Assembly: GCF_017349295.1 (NCBI RefSeq)
Contig: NZ_JAFMPK010000027.1
Coordinates: 375,423-410,741 of the forward strand
Source of the DNA: Myceligenerans salitolerans
GTDB taxonomy: Bacteria > Actinomycetota > Actinomycetes > Actinomycetales > Cellulomonadaceae
Direction: 5' to 3'
Length of the DNA: 35,319 bases
This document shows, in pieces, positions 1-8,066 of the stretch. How positions within the stretch are numbered: position 1 is the stretch's first letter; every line of letters starts with the position of its first letter. Position numbers and translations under genes: made by a program. The notes under the pieces are model-generated. The model was not told where the DNA came from and did no database searches. It saw only the letters and a list, made by a program, of their open reading frames with translations.

Positions 1-7
1 GGGGGTG

Positions 8-703
8 CTATGCCGGGCGGGTGCCTCGGTGGAGGGCGACGACGCCGCCGCTCGCGTTGCGGTACTGGACCGGCTTCCAGCCGGCGTCGAGCATCAGGCG
101 GGCCAGTGCCACCTGGTCGGGCCAGGAGCGGATCGACTCCGCGAGGTAGTCGTAGGAGCCGCGGTCCCGCGTGACCGCTCCCGCGACCACCGGCAGGGCG
201 CGCATCAGGTACTCCTGGTAGAGCACGCGGAACGGCATCCAGGTGGGTGTGGAGAACTCGCAGATCACCACGCGCCCGCCGGGCCGGGTCACCCGGAACA
301 TCTCGCGCAGCGCCGCCGCGGTGTCCACCACGTTCCGCAATCCGAAGCTGATCGTCACCGCGTCGAACGCCTCGTCCGCGAACGGCAGGCGGGTCGCGTC
401 ACCGGCGACGAAGGGCAGGTCCGGCCGGCGTTCCTTGCCCACCCGCAGCATGCCGAGGCTGAAGTCCGAGGGCACCACCAGCGCGCCGTCGGCGTCGAAC
501 GGCTCGCTCGACGTCCCGGTCCCGGCGGCGAGGTCCAGCACCTTGTGCCCGGGCCCGGCGCCGACCGCCTCGCGCACGAGCTTCCGCCAGCGACGGTCCT
601 GCCCCAGGGAGATCAGGTCGTTGGTGAGGTCGTAGCGCTTGGCGATCCCGTCGAACATCGACGCGACCTCAGCGGGCTGCTTCTCCAGACTGGCACGAGA
701 CAT
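8..703 (-). CDS. menG: Demethylmenaquinone methyltransferase (MenG/UbiE family)
   Basis: This 231-residue protein should carry out the last step of menaquinone synthesis, the SAM-dependent C-methylation of demethylmenaquinone. The SAM-binding motif I is visible as [15 protein letters not shown] at about residues 55-69. It is followed by [15 protein letters not shown] and the [17 protein letters not shown] stretch, all typical of UbiE/MenG; the C-terminal GGVVALHRG also fits. Length matches the family. I chose the ATG at 703 because [18 protein letters not shown] is the usual N-terminus and the open frame further upstream is antisense GC-rich sequence. There is no clear Shine-Dalgarno. The stop codon is three codons from the window edge, so anything downstream is unseen. 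menF lies 161 nt upstream on the same strand. Family assignment is secure; the menaquinone role (not ubiquinone) follows from the neighbouring men genes. Confidence 0.95.
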   Translation of the reverse strand: MSRASLEKQPAEVASMFDGIAKRYDLTNDLISLGQDRRWRKLVREAVGAGPGHKVLDLAAGTGTSSEPFDADGALVVPSDFSLGMLRVGKERRPDLPFVAGDATRLPFADEAFDAVTISFGLRNVVDTAAALREMFRVTRPGGRVVICEFSTPTWMPFRVLYQEYLMRALPVVAGAVTRDRGSYDYLAESIRSWPDQVALARLMLDAGWKPVQYRNASGGVVALHRGTRPA

Positions 704-736
704 GGCCCCATCGTCCCACGCCACCAGGCGCGCCCC

Positions 737-836
737 GGGCCGTCGGGGCCGGCCCGCTCCGCCCGGCCCGCTCCGCCCGGCCCGCTTCGACCGCGCCGCC
801 GTGCCGGACCGCACCGGAACGGGCCGTCGGGGCCGG
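737..836. repeat. GC-rich direct repeats between menF and menG
   Basis: A perfect 16-bp direct repeat, GGGCCGTCGGGGCCGG, occurs at 737-752 and 821-836. Between the copies is a tandem run of about three 14-bp units (GGCCCGCTCCGCCC) at 751-792, the last one degenerate. The block sits in the non-coding gap between the menF stop and the menG start. Confidence 0.6.
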
Positions 837-864
837 AGACGGACGACGACGTCGTGCCCGGCGC

Positions 865-2286
865 TCAGCCCTCGCCCAGGGCGTACCGCATGGGCTCCAG
901 CTTGGCTTCCGACTCGGCCAGCTCCGCGACCGGGTCCGACGCCGCGACGATCCCGCAGCCCGCGAAGAGGCGCACGTGGCGGGGGTTCCGGTCGGAGATC
1001 TCGGCCGAACGCAGCGCGATGCCCCACTCGCCGTCGCCGTCGGCCCCCACCCAGCCGACCGGGCCCGCGTACCGCGCGCGGTCCATGCCCTCGATCTCCC
1101 GGATCAGGGACCGCGCGGCCACGGTGGGCGTACCGCACACCGCGGCACTCGGGTGCAGGGCCGCGGCCAGCGAGAGGGACGACGGCGGCCGTGGCGCACC
1201 CGGCTCGGACGCGCTGCCCGCGCCGGGGCCCCACGGCTCGTGGCCGCCACGCGATCCGCCCGACAGGTCGAGGACCGCGGTCACGTCCGTGGCCAGGTGC
1301 ATGACGTTCGGCAGGTGCAGCACGAACGGCGTCTCCGGCACGTCCATCGCCGAGCAGAACGGCGCCAGCGCGGCGGCCACCGACCGCGCCGCGTACTGGT
1401 GCTCCTCCAGGTCCTTGGACGAGCCCGCGAGACGCGCGGCGGTCAGCCGGTCCGCTTCCTCGGCGTCGCGGGACTCCTGCTCCGGGCCTTCGACACGGGG
1501 GATCGTGCCCGCCAGGACGCGGGACGTCACGTGCCCTCGCTCACTGCGCACGAGCAGTTCCGGCGTCGCTCCGACCAGCCCGTCCACGCTGAACGTCCAG
1601 CACGCCTCGTACGCCCGGGCCAGACGCCGCAGGAGGTGGCGCGGGTCGACGGGATTCTCGGCGGTCGCGGCGACATCGCGCGCCAGCACGACCTTGTCGA
1701 GCTCCCGGGTCCTGATCCGGGAGACCCCCTCCGCGACGACGGCCTTCCAGTCCTCCGGGGAGACCGACCCCTCGGTGTAGTCCACGCGGCCGGGTGCGGC
1801 GACGGGGGTGCGCGGGTACGCGTCGGGCAGCACCTCGGGCGCGGGTGCGGCGCGGTCCCCCACCAGTTCGATCGTCGTCGTCCAGCACACACCGTCGCGG
1901 CGGCCCACCACGACACGAGGCACGAGCAGTGCCCCGCTCGCACGCGTGGGGTCCTCGGTCTCGTCGCCGGGCACGACGTCGTCGAACGCGAACGACCCGA
2001 ACGCGATCGGACCGGTGCCCGGCAGGCGGACGTCGTCGTGCACCGACGCACCGACGAGGACCTGGTGCCAGGCGTGCTCGGCGTCGGCGAACCGGCCGGG
2101 TCCGAACGTCTCGAAGCGCAGGGCCTCGCCCCAGCCGACGACGCCGTCGCCGTGCCTCACCCACGCCAGCGGGCGGGCGTCGGGCAGGATGTCGACGAGT
2201 GCCGTGAGGTCGTCCGGCAGGTCGTCGGCGCGAGAGGTGCGCACCACGAGGCGTGGCGGCGCGAGCGGGGGTGCGGTGACGGTCAT
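865..2286 (-). CDS. menF: Isochorismate synthase (chorismate-binding family)
   Basis: This 473-residue enzyme should convert chorismate to isochorismate, the entry to menaquinone synthesis. It carries the chorismate-binding signatures in order: ELDKVVLAR (about 195-203, with the lysine expected to activate water), ATPELLVR (240-247), [18 protein letters not shown] (289-298), [23 protein letters not shown] and [18 protein letters not shown] near the C-terminus. A Gly/Ser/Pro-rich segment at about 343-371 looks like a lineage-specific loop. Start choice: ATG at 2286, preceded by TATTCT seven nt upstream and no Shine-Dalgarno, suggesting a leaderless message. Aromatic-siderophore isochorismate synthases (EntC/DhbC) are the alternative, but no siderophore genes are visible and men genes are. 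Confidence 0.9.
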   Translation of the reverse strand: MTVTAPPLAPPRLVVRTSRADDLPDDLTALVDILPDARPLAWVRHGDGVVGWGEALRFETFGPGRFADAEHAWHQVLVGASVHDDVRLPGTGPIAFGSFAFDDVVPGDETEDPTRASGALLVPRVVVGRRDGVCWTTTIELVGDRAAPAPEVLPDAYPRTPVAAPGRVDYTEGSVSPEDWKAVVAEGVSRIRTRELDKVVLARDVAATAENPVDPRHLLRRLARAYEACWTFSVDGLVGATPELLVRSERGHVTSRVLAGTIPRVEGPEQESRDAEEADRLTAARLAGSSKDLEEHQYAARSVAAALAPFCSAMDVPETPFVLHLPNVMHLATDVTAVLDLSGGSRGGHEPWGPGAGSASEPGAPRPPSSLSLAAALHPSAAVCGTPTVAARSLIREIEGMDRARYAGPVGWVGADGDGEWGIALRSAEISDRNPRHVRLFAGCGIVAASDPVAELAESEAKLEPMRYALGEG

Positions 2287-2399
2287 CGTTCCCAGAATAG
2301 GTCGGTTCGGCGTGACTCCCGGCCGCCTGCAACGGACATCACACCGGCCGTCGCCGAAGCCGCCCGCGCCGGGCCCCGTCGTGGGCGACCGCGGGCACG

Positions 2400-2441
2400 G
2401 CCGGCGGCCGCCACGCCACGGGGGGCACGGCTGCCGCCGGC
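2400..2441 (-). terminator. Candidate terminator after the DUF6114 gene
   Basis: A perfect 9-bp inverted repeat, GCCGGCGGC at 2400-2408 and GCCGCCGGC at 2433-2441, encloses a 24-nt GC-rich loop about 30 nt downstream of the stop. There is no T-tract, as is common in actinomycetes. Confidence 0.4.
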
Positions 2442-2468
2442 GGAACCGGGTCCCGACGGGCGCGAGGG

Positions 2469-4097
2469 TTACGGGTCGCCCGCCTCCGGGCCCTCGCCGA
2501 TCGGGTGCAGCGGGTCGCCCCAGACCTGCTCCCGGAAGCCCGACCAGACCTGCACGTCGGAGGTGGCACCCAGGAAGTCGAGCTGCGCGCCCGACAGCGC
2601 CAGCAGCCACGCGACGACCGACTCCGGCGGCTCGTCCGCGATCTCGTCGAAGTCGGGGCAGCCGAGGTTGATCCCGGAGATGTACATCGTCGCGTTGCCG
2701 TCCATGGAGACGTAGCCCGCGCTCGTGTCCGTCCCCGCCTCGACGGGCTCGCCGTGGGCGCCGGTGTCGTAGGCGTACGTCTTGAGCCAGAAGCCCGGCA
2801 CCTTGACGTGGTCCGCGACGATGCGCAGCGCGTCACGCCGTTCCACCTCGTGGGTCACGGGAACCGAGACGAGCGCGATCGACCTGATCCCGCTGATCTC
2901 GAGGTCGCGCGTGCGCAGGTCGCCCGGCAGCGAGAACGTGTTCCGGTTGTCCTCGCCCGCCGAGATCATCGGGAGGGTGACGTTCCGCTTCTCCCCGTCG
3001 CAGACGTAGCCGACCGAGAGCCCTCGCTCGGACTCGTCCGTCGAGAAGATCTCGGCGGCGGCCTCGTCCGAGCTTCCGGACGGCTCGTCCTCCGCGGAGC
3101 CGCCGGAGCCCGTGCCTTCCGGGTCCTCGCCCGAGCCGCCGGTGACGCCGTCGACGGCGTCACCGACACCGTCCGTCACGTCGTCCACCACGTCGCCGAC
3201 CGGGTCGTCGGTCCCGGAGGAACTCGGCGAGGACGACGCCGAGGGAGACTCGGACGGGTCCGCGTCGCCGTCCTCCTCGTCGCACGTGATGATCGGGATC
3301 CAGTCGACGGGATCCCAGCAGTCGTCCTCGGCCGTACGGAGGGCTGTCGGCTGCACACCACCCAGCACGAGCGCACCGGCCAGGACGACCGCCGCCGACC
3401 TGGCGGGCAGAGTGCTCCCGCCGCTCTCACCGGCCGGGAAGGTGCCCGGCGTGCGCGGGTCGTCGTCACCCGCCGGGCTGCCGGACGTGGGGTGGGCGGA
3501 CGCCGGACCGCCCGACGCCGGGCTGCCGGACCGTCGCTCCTCGGACGCTCCGGAGGAACCGCCGTCGGACACCTCGAACACACCGCTGCCCGCGCCCGCC
3601 GAGGAGCCGGCCGGCGATGCCGCGGCCGAAGGGCCTTCCCCGGCCGCGGCCTCCGACGGCGCCCACGAGACGACGACGACACCGCCGACCGCGCCGAGGA
3701 GGAAGCCGACGATCCAGCCGCCCAGGTTGACGCCGGACAGCGTGTAGACCGAGATGGCGAGGATGAGCACGCCGTAGAAGATCCGGTGGACGGGCTGCGC
3801 CATGGACAGTACGCCCAGGAGGATCAGTGCGAGGGGGAGGATGGTCGCCTGGAAGCCCTCGATGCCCACGGCGAGCTGCATGTTCGGCACGCCCTGCGCA
3901 CCGAGCAGATCGGCGAGCGCGCCCACGTCGATCGGGCCGGAGAGCAGAAGCTCCAGGCCGGCCAGGATCACGAGCACGCATCCGACGAACGGGCGCTTCC
4001 TGCGCCACGGGCCGAACGCCCGCCGTGCGGCGGCCAGCCGGTCCCGCAGCGCGGGGCCGCCGGCGCCGGCCCGACCATCCTTCCGGTTCAGAAGCAC
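2469..4097 (-). CDS. DUF6114-type multi-domain membrane protein
   Basis: A protein of about 542 residues. The N-terminal ~120 residues contain three or four hydrophobic segments (around RPFVGCVLVILAGLELLLSG, FQATILPLALILLGVLSMA, IFYGVLILAISVYTL and GWIVGFLLGAVGGVVVVSW) and resemble the actinobacterial DUF6114 family. A Ser/Gly/Ala-rich linker follows, then another hydrophobic segment (SAAVVLAGALVLGGV), a long Asp/Glu/Ser-rich low-complexity stretch, and a folded-looking C-terminal domain of about 190 residues including GYVSMDGNATMYISG. It lies immediately downstream of the DUF6230 gene with a few-base overlap, so the two are probably co-translated. The start is uncertain: the GTG at 4097 is used here, while the CTG at 4091, better spaced from GGCGAGGAG, is also possible. 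The function is unknown; a cell-envelope role is inference from topology. Confidence 0.7.
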   Translation of the reverse strand: MLLNRKDGRAGAGGPALRDRLAAARRAFGPWRRKRPFVGCVLVILAGLELLLSGPIDVGALADLLGAQGVPNMQLAVGIEGFQATILPLALILLGVLSMAQPVHRIFYGVLILAISVYTLSGVNLGGWIVGFLLGAVGGVVVVSWAPSEAAAGEGPSAAASPAGSSAGAGSGVFEVSDGGSSGASEERRSGSPASGGPASAHPTSGSPAGDDDPRTPGTFPAGESGGSTLPARSAAVVLAGALVLGGVQPTALRTAEDDCWDPVDWIPIITCDEEDGDADPSESPSASSSPSSSGTDDPVGDVVDDVTDGVGDAVDGVTGGSGEDPEGTGSGGSAEDEPSGSSDEAAAEIFSTDESERGLSVGYVCDGEKRNVTLPMISAGEDNRNTFSLPGDLRTRDLEISGIRSIALVSVPVTHEVERRDALRIVADHVKVPGFWLKTYAYDTGAHGEPVEAGTDTSAGYVSMDGNATMYISGINLGCPDFDEIADEPPESVVAWLLALSGAQLDFLGATSDVQVWSGFREQVWGDPLHPIGEGPEAGDP

Positions 4098-4681
4098 TCC
4101 TCGCCGTTCGTGAGCTGGAGCTTCAGGTCCGTCAGCTTGAACACGGCGGCCTGGGTGCTCCACGAGACCTGCTGCAGCCCGTCGATGTCGATCGCGTCGG
4201 AGTCCATGGCGAAGTCACCCTTGTGGCCCTTGTCGGCCGTGTTGACCTGGGAGGCGTCCACGCCGATGCGGATGTTCGTGAACGTCGCGGTGCCGGACAG
4301 GTCGGTCATGCCGATCTGCAGGTCGGTCGCCTCGGCGGGCTTCTCGCCCGTGCCGGCCGTGATCTTGAGGCCCACCTTGCCGAGCTTCGTGTCCTGCACC
4401 ACCGTCTGGCACAGGTTGTGGAGCTTCGCGTCCTTGATGTTCGCGATGGCAGCCGGGTGCGGCGTCCCCTCGGCGTCGACCGCCTGACCCGCGTACTGCG
4501 AGAAACCCGTGCCGTCGAGCCGGTCGGCCGCGATCTTGAACGGGGTGCCCGCGATCGCGAACGAGACCGGGACCGCGCCCTGGGCCACGCCGCCGAGGAG
4601 CAGGCCGGCGACCGCGGCGACCGGGACGGTGGCGAGCGCCACGCGCCCCTTGCGCGACTTCGTCAGGTTGCTGAGCTTCAT
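4088..4681 (-). CDS. DUF6230 family exported protein
   Basis: A 197-residue protein with a basic N-terminus (MKLSNLTKSRKGR), a hydrophobic segment (VALATVPVAAVAGLLLGGVAQG) that looks like a signal peptide or membrane anchor, and a soluble domain containing PVSFAIAGTPFKIAADRLDGTGFSQY. This matches the actinobacterial DUF6230 family, often found beside DUF6114 proteins. Two cysteines occur in the mature part, one in NLCQTV and one at the C-terminal GEECF, possibly a disulphide if exported. The ATG at 4681 has a clear Shine-Dalgarno (AAAGGGG, about 7 nt upstream). It is the first gene of a two-gene unit whose promoter lies in the gap shared with the divergent tetR gene. No biochemical function is known to me; export is predicted from sequence only. 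Confidence 0.75.
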   Translation of the reverse strand: MKLSNLTKSRKGRVALATVPVAAVAGLLLGGVAQGAVPVSFAIAGTPFKIAADRLDGTGFSQYAGQAVDAEGTPHPAAIANIKDAKLHNLCQTVVQDTKLGKVGLKITAGTGEKPAEATDLQIGMTDLSGTATFTNIRIGVDASQVNTADKGHKGDFAMDSDAIDIDGLQQVSWSTQAAVFKLTDLKLQLTNGEECF

Positions 4682-4732
4682 GTGATTCCCCTTTGGACAC
4701 AGAGAGAGGCGACTCCTTCGTCGTCGAGCGTG

Positions 4733-4761
4733 ACCGTAGCCGACTACTGACTACCAGTCAA
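4733..4761 (-). promoter_or_regulatory. Promoter of the DUF6230-DUF6114 operon with possible TetR site
   Basis: Read on the minus strand, TTGACT (4761-4756) and TACGGT (4738-4733) are separated by exactly 17 nt, a near-consensus housekeeping promoter. The spacer holds a 7-bp direct repeat (GACTACT at 4742-4748, GACTACC at 4749-4755) followed by AGTC, a plausible operator for the divergent TetR regulator. Promoter seen directly; operator role inferred. Confidence 0.6.
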
Positions 4762-4870
4762 TTGTCTCGGTGTGGTCGCCGCCCGCACGGCGCGCGGTGC
4801 CGCGGCTCAGGGGCGCGGACCTCGGACGATTCACCCAGGCATCGCACAGGTCGGTCGATATGCTCGCAAC

Positions 4871-5494
4871 ATGGCAACCAGCCGAAGAACTCGACTCCGC
4901 CCGGAGGAACGCCGGGACCAGCTCGTGGCCCTCGGCGTGGCCACCCTGGCCAACCGACCGCTCTCCGAGGTCACCGTGGAGGAGATCGCCGCGGAGGCCG
5001 AGGTCTCGACAGGCCTCGTCTACTACTACTTCGGATCGAAGAACGGGCTGCACCACGAGATCGTGCTGCGTGCCCGCGACTCGATGCTGCACGCGAGCGA
5101 GCCCCGCGCCGAGCTGCCGCCGCTGGACCGCCTGCACGACACGCTCGAACGGCTCGTCACCTACGTGCGCGAGCACGGGCCGACCTTCTACTCGCTGGTG
5201 CGGGGCGCGGCGAGCGGGGACGAGGAGGTGCGGGAACTCATCGAGAGCGCGCGGCGCGAGCAGACCGAACGCGTCGTCGCGGCGGTCACGGAGATGGGCG
5301 TCCAGGACACGCCGATGCTCCGCATGGCCCTGCGGTCGTGGGTGGCGCTCGCGGAGCAGGCACTGGTCGACGGCGGGCTCAACACCGACATCCCGGCCGC
5401 CGACCTGATCGCGTACCTGGAGAGCAGCATGTTCGGCGTGGTGAGCGCCACGGGCGCACAGCTGGAGGCGGGGCCGTTGACGGCCTCGACCTGA
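4871..5494 (+). CDS. TetR/AcrR family transcriptional regulator
   Basis: A 207-residue regulator. The N-terminal helix-turn-helix is clear: LSEVTVEEIAAEAEVSTGLVYYYFGSKNGL, with the typical YYYFGSK recognition-helix signature at about residues 50-60 (no longer run quoted in one piece: VSTGLVYYYFGSKNGL is the core). The remainder is helical and variable, as expected for a ligand-binding and dimerisation domain; no ligand can be named. The ATG at 4871 is preceded by TATGCT six nt upstream and no Shine-Dalgarno, fitting a leaderless start. It is divergent from the DUF6230-DUF6114 operon across 189 nt, the usual arrangement for a local repressor, so that operon is the most likely target. Confidence 0.9.
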   Translation: MATSRRTRLRPEERRDQLVALGVATLANRPLSEVTVEEIAAEAEVSTGLVYYYFGSKNGLHHEIVLRARDSMLHASEPRAELPPLDRLHDTLERLVTYVREHGPTFYSLVRGAASGDEEVRELIESARREQTERVVAAVTEMGVQDTPMLRMALRSWVALAEQALVDGGLNTDIPAADLIAYLESSMFGVVSATGAQLEAGPLTAST

Positions 5495-5561
5495 GCACGC
5501 CCGCCGCCAGGCGCCCCGGCCACCGCCGGGTGCACCGTCCGGCCCGGGCAGCCGCCCGCCG

Positions 5562-6104
5562 TCAGAGCACCTTGGCCATCAGCAGGCAGGGGTTCTCGAC
5601 CCACATGTCCGGGAATTCCTCGACCGGCAGGAAACCGACCGCCTCGTAGAAGGCCCGGGTACGGTCGAAACCCGGGTCCGGACGGGAGGGGCCGAACGTC
5701 TTGACCGTGAGGAGGCGAACGCCCCGGGCGCGCATGTCATCCTCGGCGCGACGCAGGAGGGCCCGCCCTATTCCGGTCCGGTGGTACTTGCGCCGCACCG
5801 CCAGGAGGTGGACCTCGGCGGTGCTGTCGTAGCGCGGGTCGAGGAGCAGGATTCCCGTCACGTCGTCGACGGGGATCCGGGAGCCGTCGACGGGGTCGCT
5901 CGCGAGCGCGTCCGCGGCGGCGATGTCCGCCCGGGCGAGACCCCCGCCGGAACTCACGGCGAGATAGTTGGGAAACTTCCGGGCAGCATCCTCGTATTCG
6001 TCCGTGAACTTCTCGAGACCGAACCATTCGGGAAGTTCGCCGAGAATGTCATGGGCCGCATCTGACCGGCCGCGCGTCCGCACAACGTCATAGGTCCCGA
6101 TCAC
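5562..6104 (-). CDS. GNAT family N-acetyltransferase
   Basis: A protein of about 180 residues with the GNAT acetyl-CoA pyrophosphate-binding motif RRKYHRTGIGRALLRRAE, preceded by the expected beta-4 strand (EVHLLAV) and followed by LLTVKT and TRAFYEAVGFLPVEEF, the usual C-terminal GNAT elements. The substrate is not predictable. The start is uncertain. The GTG at 6104 has TACCTT seven nt upstream, like other leaderless starts here; a TTG at 6125 would add seven residues but lacks a ribosome-binding site. The first ~130 nt and upstream DNA are visibly less GC-rich than the surroundings, hinting at a different history. It is convergent with the TetR gene and does not appear to be in an operon. 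Confidence 0.85.
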   Translation of the reverse strand: MIGTYDVVRTRGRSDAAHDILGELPEWFGLEKFTDEYEDAARKFPNYLAVSSGGGLARADIAAADALASDPVDGSRIPVDDVTGILLLDPRYDSTAEVHLLAVRRKYHRTGIGRALLRRAEDDMRARGVRLLTVKTFGPSRPDPGFDRTRAFYEAVGFLPVEEFPDMWVENPCLLMAKVL

Positions 6105-6280
6105 GGGCTTCAAGGTAGTACTCAATGGGGCTTTTCACTATGCACGATAGTGGTAATTCCCTAAAGACACCTTTGCCCCTTTGCGGCCCATTGACCGTCT
6201 TCCGCGGCATCCTGAAGGGCGGACACACTCCGCGAAGGGCCCGGGCCGAAGCCCCGGGGCCCGGCCGCAGCGGTAGCGCG

Positions 6281-6316
6281 GACGAGGGCCACCGGCCGGT
6301 ACCGGTGGCCCTCGTC
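6281..6316 (-). terminator. Strong hairpin after the HtrA gene
   Basis: A perfect 15-bp inverted repeat: GACGAGGGCCACCGG at 6281-6295 and CCGGTGGCCCTCGTC at 6302-6316 with a 6-nt loop, beginning a few bases past the HtrA stop codon. There is no T-tract on the minus strand, so termination would depend on the stem alone. Confidence 0.75.
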
Positions 6317-6323
6317 AGGGAAC

Positions 6324-7961
6324 TCAGTTCCCGAACAGCTCACGCAGCCAGTCCGGGATGTTGCCCGGGTCCGTCGGGTCGGAGCCGCTCGAGCCGGAAC
6401 CGTCCGAGCCCTCCTGGCCGGGCAGGCCGCCCTGCCCGGGCACGTTCTGGTCCTGCTCGGCGAGACCTTCGTCGTCCCGCACCGCGAGACCGGTGGTGAC
6501 CTCCTGGGTCTCACCGTCGCGCACCACGGTCAGGGTGACCTCGTCGCCCGCCGCGTACTCGCGCACGAACGCGGTCAGGGACTCGGAACCGTCGACCGGG
6601 TCCTCGCCGATCGCGACGATCACGTCACCGACCTCGAGTCCCGCCTCCTCGGCCGGCGACCCCGCCACCACCTGTTCGACCCGGGCGCCGAGTCGCGTCA
6701 CGCCGTCGGCGGTCGCCGTGCCGTCCGAGAGCGACACGCCCAGGAAGGCGTGCTCGGCCGAACCGTTCTCGATCAGCTGCTCGCTGACGCTCGACGCCAG
6801 GTTCGACGGGATCGCGAAGCCGAGCCCGATCGACCCGGACTGCTGGGTGGCGCTCGACAGCGTCAGGATGGACGAGTTGATGCCGATGACCTCACCCGAC
6901 GCGTTGAACAGCGGTCCGCCCGAGTTCCCCGGGTTGACTGCGGCGTCCGTCTGCACCGCGTTCGTGACCACGACGTCGCCGCCGCTCTCCGACGAGGCCG
7001 ACACCGGCCGGTCGAGCGCCGAGACGATGCCCGTGGTCGCGGTGTTCGCGAGGCCCAGCGGGTTGCCGACGGCCATCACCGCGTCACCCACGGAGACCGC
7101 CTCCGAGTCGCCGAGCGTCGCGGCCTCCAGGTCCTCCGGCGCGTCCGTGAGCTGCACGACGGCGAGGTCCGTCGTCGGGTCCGTGCCGACCACCTCGGCC
7201 TCGAAGAGCCGGCCGTCGGCCAGCGTCACCTGCACCTGCCGGGCGCCCGAGACCACGTGGTTGTTGGTGAGGACGTGACCGTCGGCGTCGATGACCACGC
7301 CGGAGCCCTCGCCCTCGCCCTGCTGCGTGGCCACCTGGATCGAGACGACGGAGTCCGAGACCGCCGCCGTGACGGCCTGCCAGTCGGGCGCGTCGCCGTT
7401 CGACGACACGGGTACCGCCTGCTGGTCCGACCGCCCGACGTCGGCCAGCGAGACCGTCTGCGTGTCGTCGTCCAGGAGTGCGACCGCCCCCGCCGTACCC
7501 GCACTGGCGAGCAGTGCGGCCACGGCCGCGGCGCTCACCACCGGCACCCAGCGACGGTCCTTGCGGTTCGCCGGCGCGCCGGCCGGGACGGCGTAGGGAT
7601 TGCCGAAGGCCGTGCCCGACGACGTCCCGGCGCCGGCCGCGTGCGTCTCCTGCGGTCCGGCCCCGGCCGGCACGGCGGATCGTCCGGCCACGGGCTCCAC
7701 CGTGGCCGGCTGCTCCCGGACGGGGAACTGCTGCGTGTGGCCCGCCTCCGGCGGGTGCGCCGGAGACGTCCGGCCGTCCGGCGCCTGAGCGGCCGGCAGC
7801 TGCGTCGTCGGCGCGTCGGTGGTCGGGACCTGAGCCGCCCGAGCCTCCGCGGCGGGGGTCGAGGCGGGGGTCTCCGGGTGCTGCGGCGCACCGGCGCCGG
7901 CCGCGGCGGTCGCCTCCGGCTCCTGGCCCTGCGGGGTAATGGGGTTCTGCTCGGTGTTCAC
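6324..7961 (-). CDS. HtrA/DegP-like membrane-anchored serine protease with PDZ domain
   Basis: A 545-residue envelope quality-control protease. Residues 1-136 are Pro/Ala/Thr/Gln-rich and probably a disordered cytoplasmic region. A single transmembrane segment follows (about 138-163, WVPVVSAAAVAALLASAGTA). The trypsin-like domain has an intact catalytic triad: His235 in TNNHVVSGA, Asp265 in DPTTDLAVV and Ser347 in NPGNSGGPLF. A PDZ domain occupies about 405-495 (LGVSLSD through VIVAIGEDPVDG), and the C-terminal tail is Gly/Ser-rich. The start is the GTG at 7961, with an excellent AAGGAGGG ribosome-binding site; an upstream in-frame ATG would bury that site. The active domain should face outside the membrane. 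menD lies 105 nt upstream on the same strand but seems functionally unrelated. Confidence 0.93.
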   Translation of the reverse strand: MNTEQNPITPQGQEPEATAAAGAGAPQHPETPASTPAAEARAAQVPTTDAPTTQLPAAQAPDGRTSPAHPPEAGHTQQFPVREQPATVEPVAGRSAVPAGAGPQETHAAGAGTSSGTAFGNPYAVPAGAPANRKDRRWVPVVSAAAVAALLASAGTAGAVALLDDDTQTVSLADVGRSDQQAVPVSSNGDAPDWQAVTAAVSDSVVSIQVATQQGEGEGSGVVIDADGHVLTNNHVVSGARQVQVTLADGRLFEAEVVGTDPTTDLAVVQLTDAPEDLEAATLGDSEAVSVGDAVMAVGNPLGLANTATTGIVSALDRPVSASSESGGDVVVTNAVQTDAAVNPGNSGGPLFNASGEVIGINSSILTLSSATQQSGSIGLGFAIPSNLASSVSEQLIENGSAEHAFLGVSLSDGTATADGVTRLGARVEQVVAGSPAEEAGLEVGDVIVAIGEDPVDGSESLTAFVREYAAGDEVTLTVVRDGETQEVTTGLAVRDDEGLAEQDQNVPGQGGLPGQEGSDGSGSSGSDPTDPGNIPDWLRELFGN

Positions 7962-8066
7962 GATGCCCTCCTTCATCCGTGAACCACTACACACCGGCAC
8001 GCTGACGCGACCCTTGACCGCGCCTGTGAGTTACCTGCGTGTGGCGGCTCGTGCCGCCGGCGCCCG

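Noticed and set aside
5-1780. A 591-codon open frame on the plus strand, antisense to menG and menF
   Set aside because: Composition is typical of a GC-rich shadow frame and the opposite strand encodes two complete enzymes with all their motifs.
6125-6499. A plus-strand gene in the less GC-rich gap before the GNAT gene
   Set aside because: It runs through the HtrA terminator hairpin and into the antisense of the protease, with no recognisable domain.
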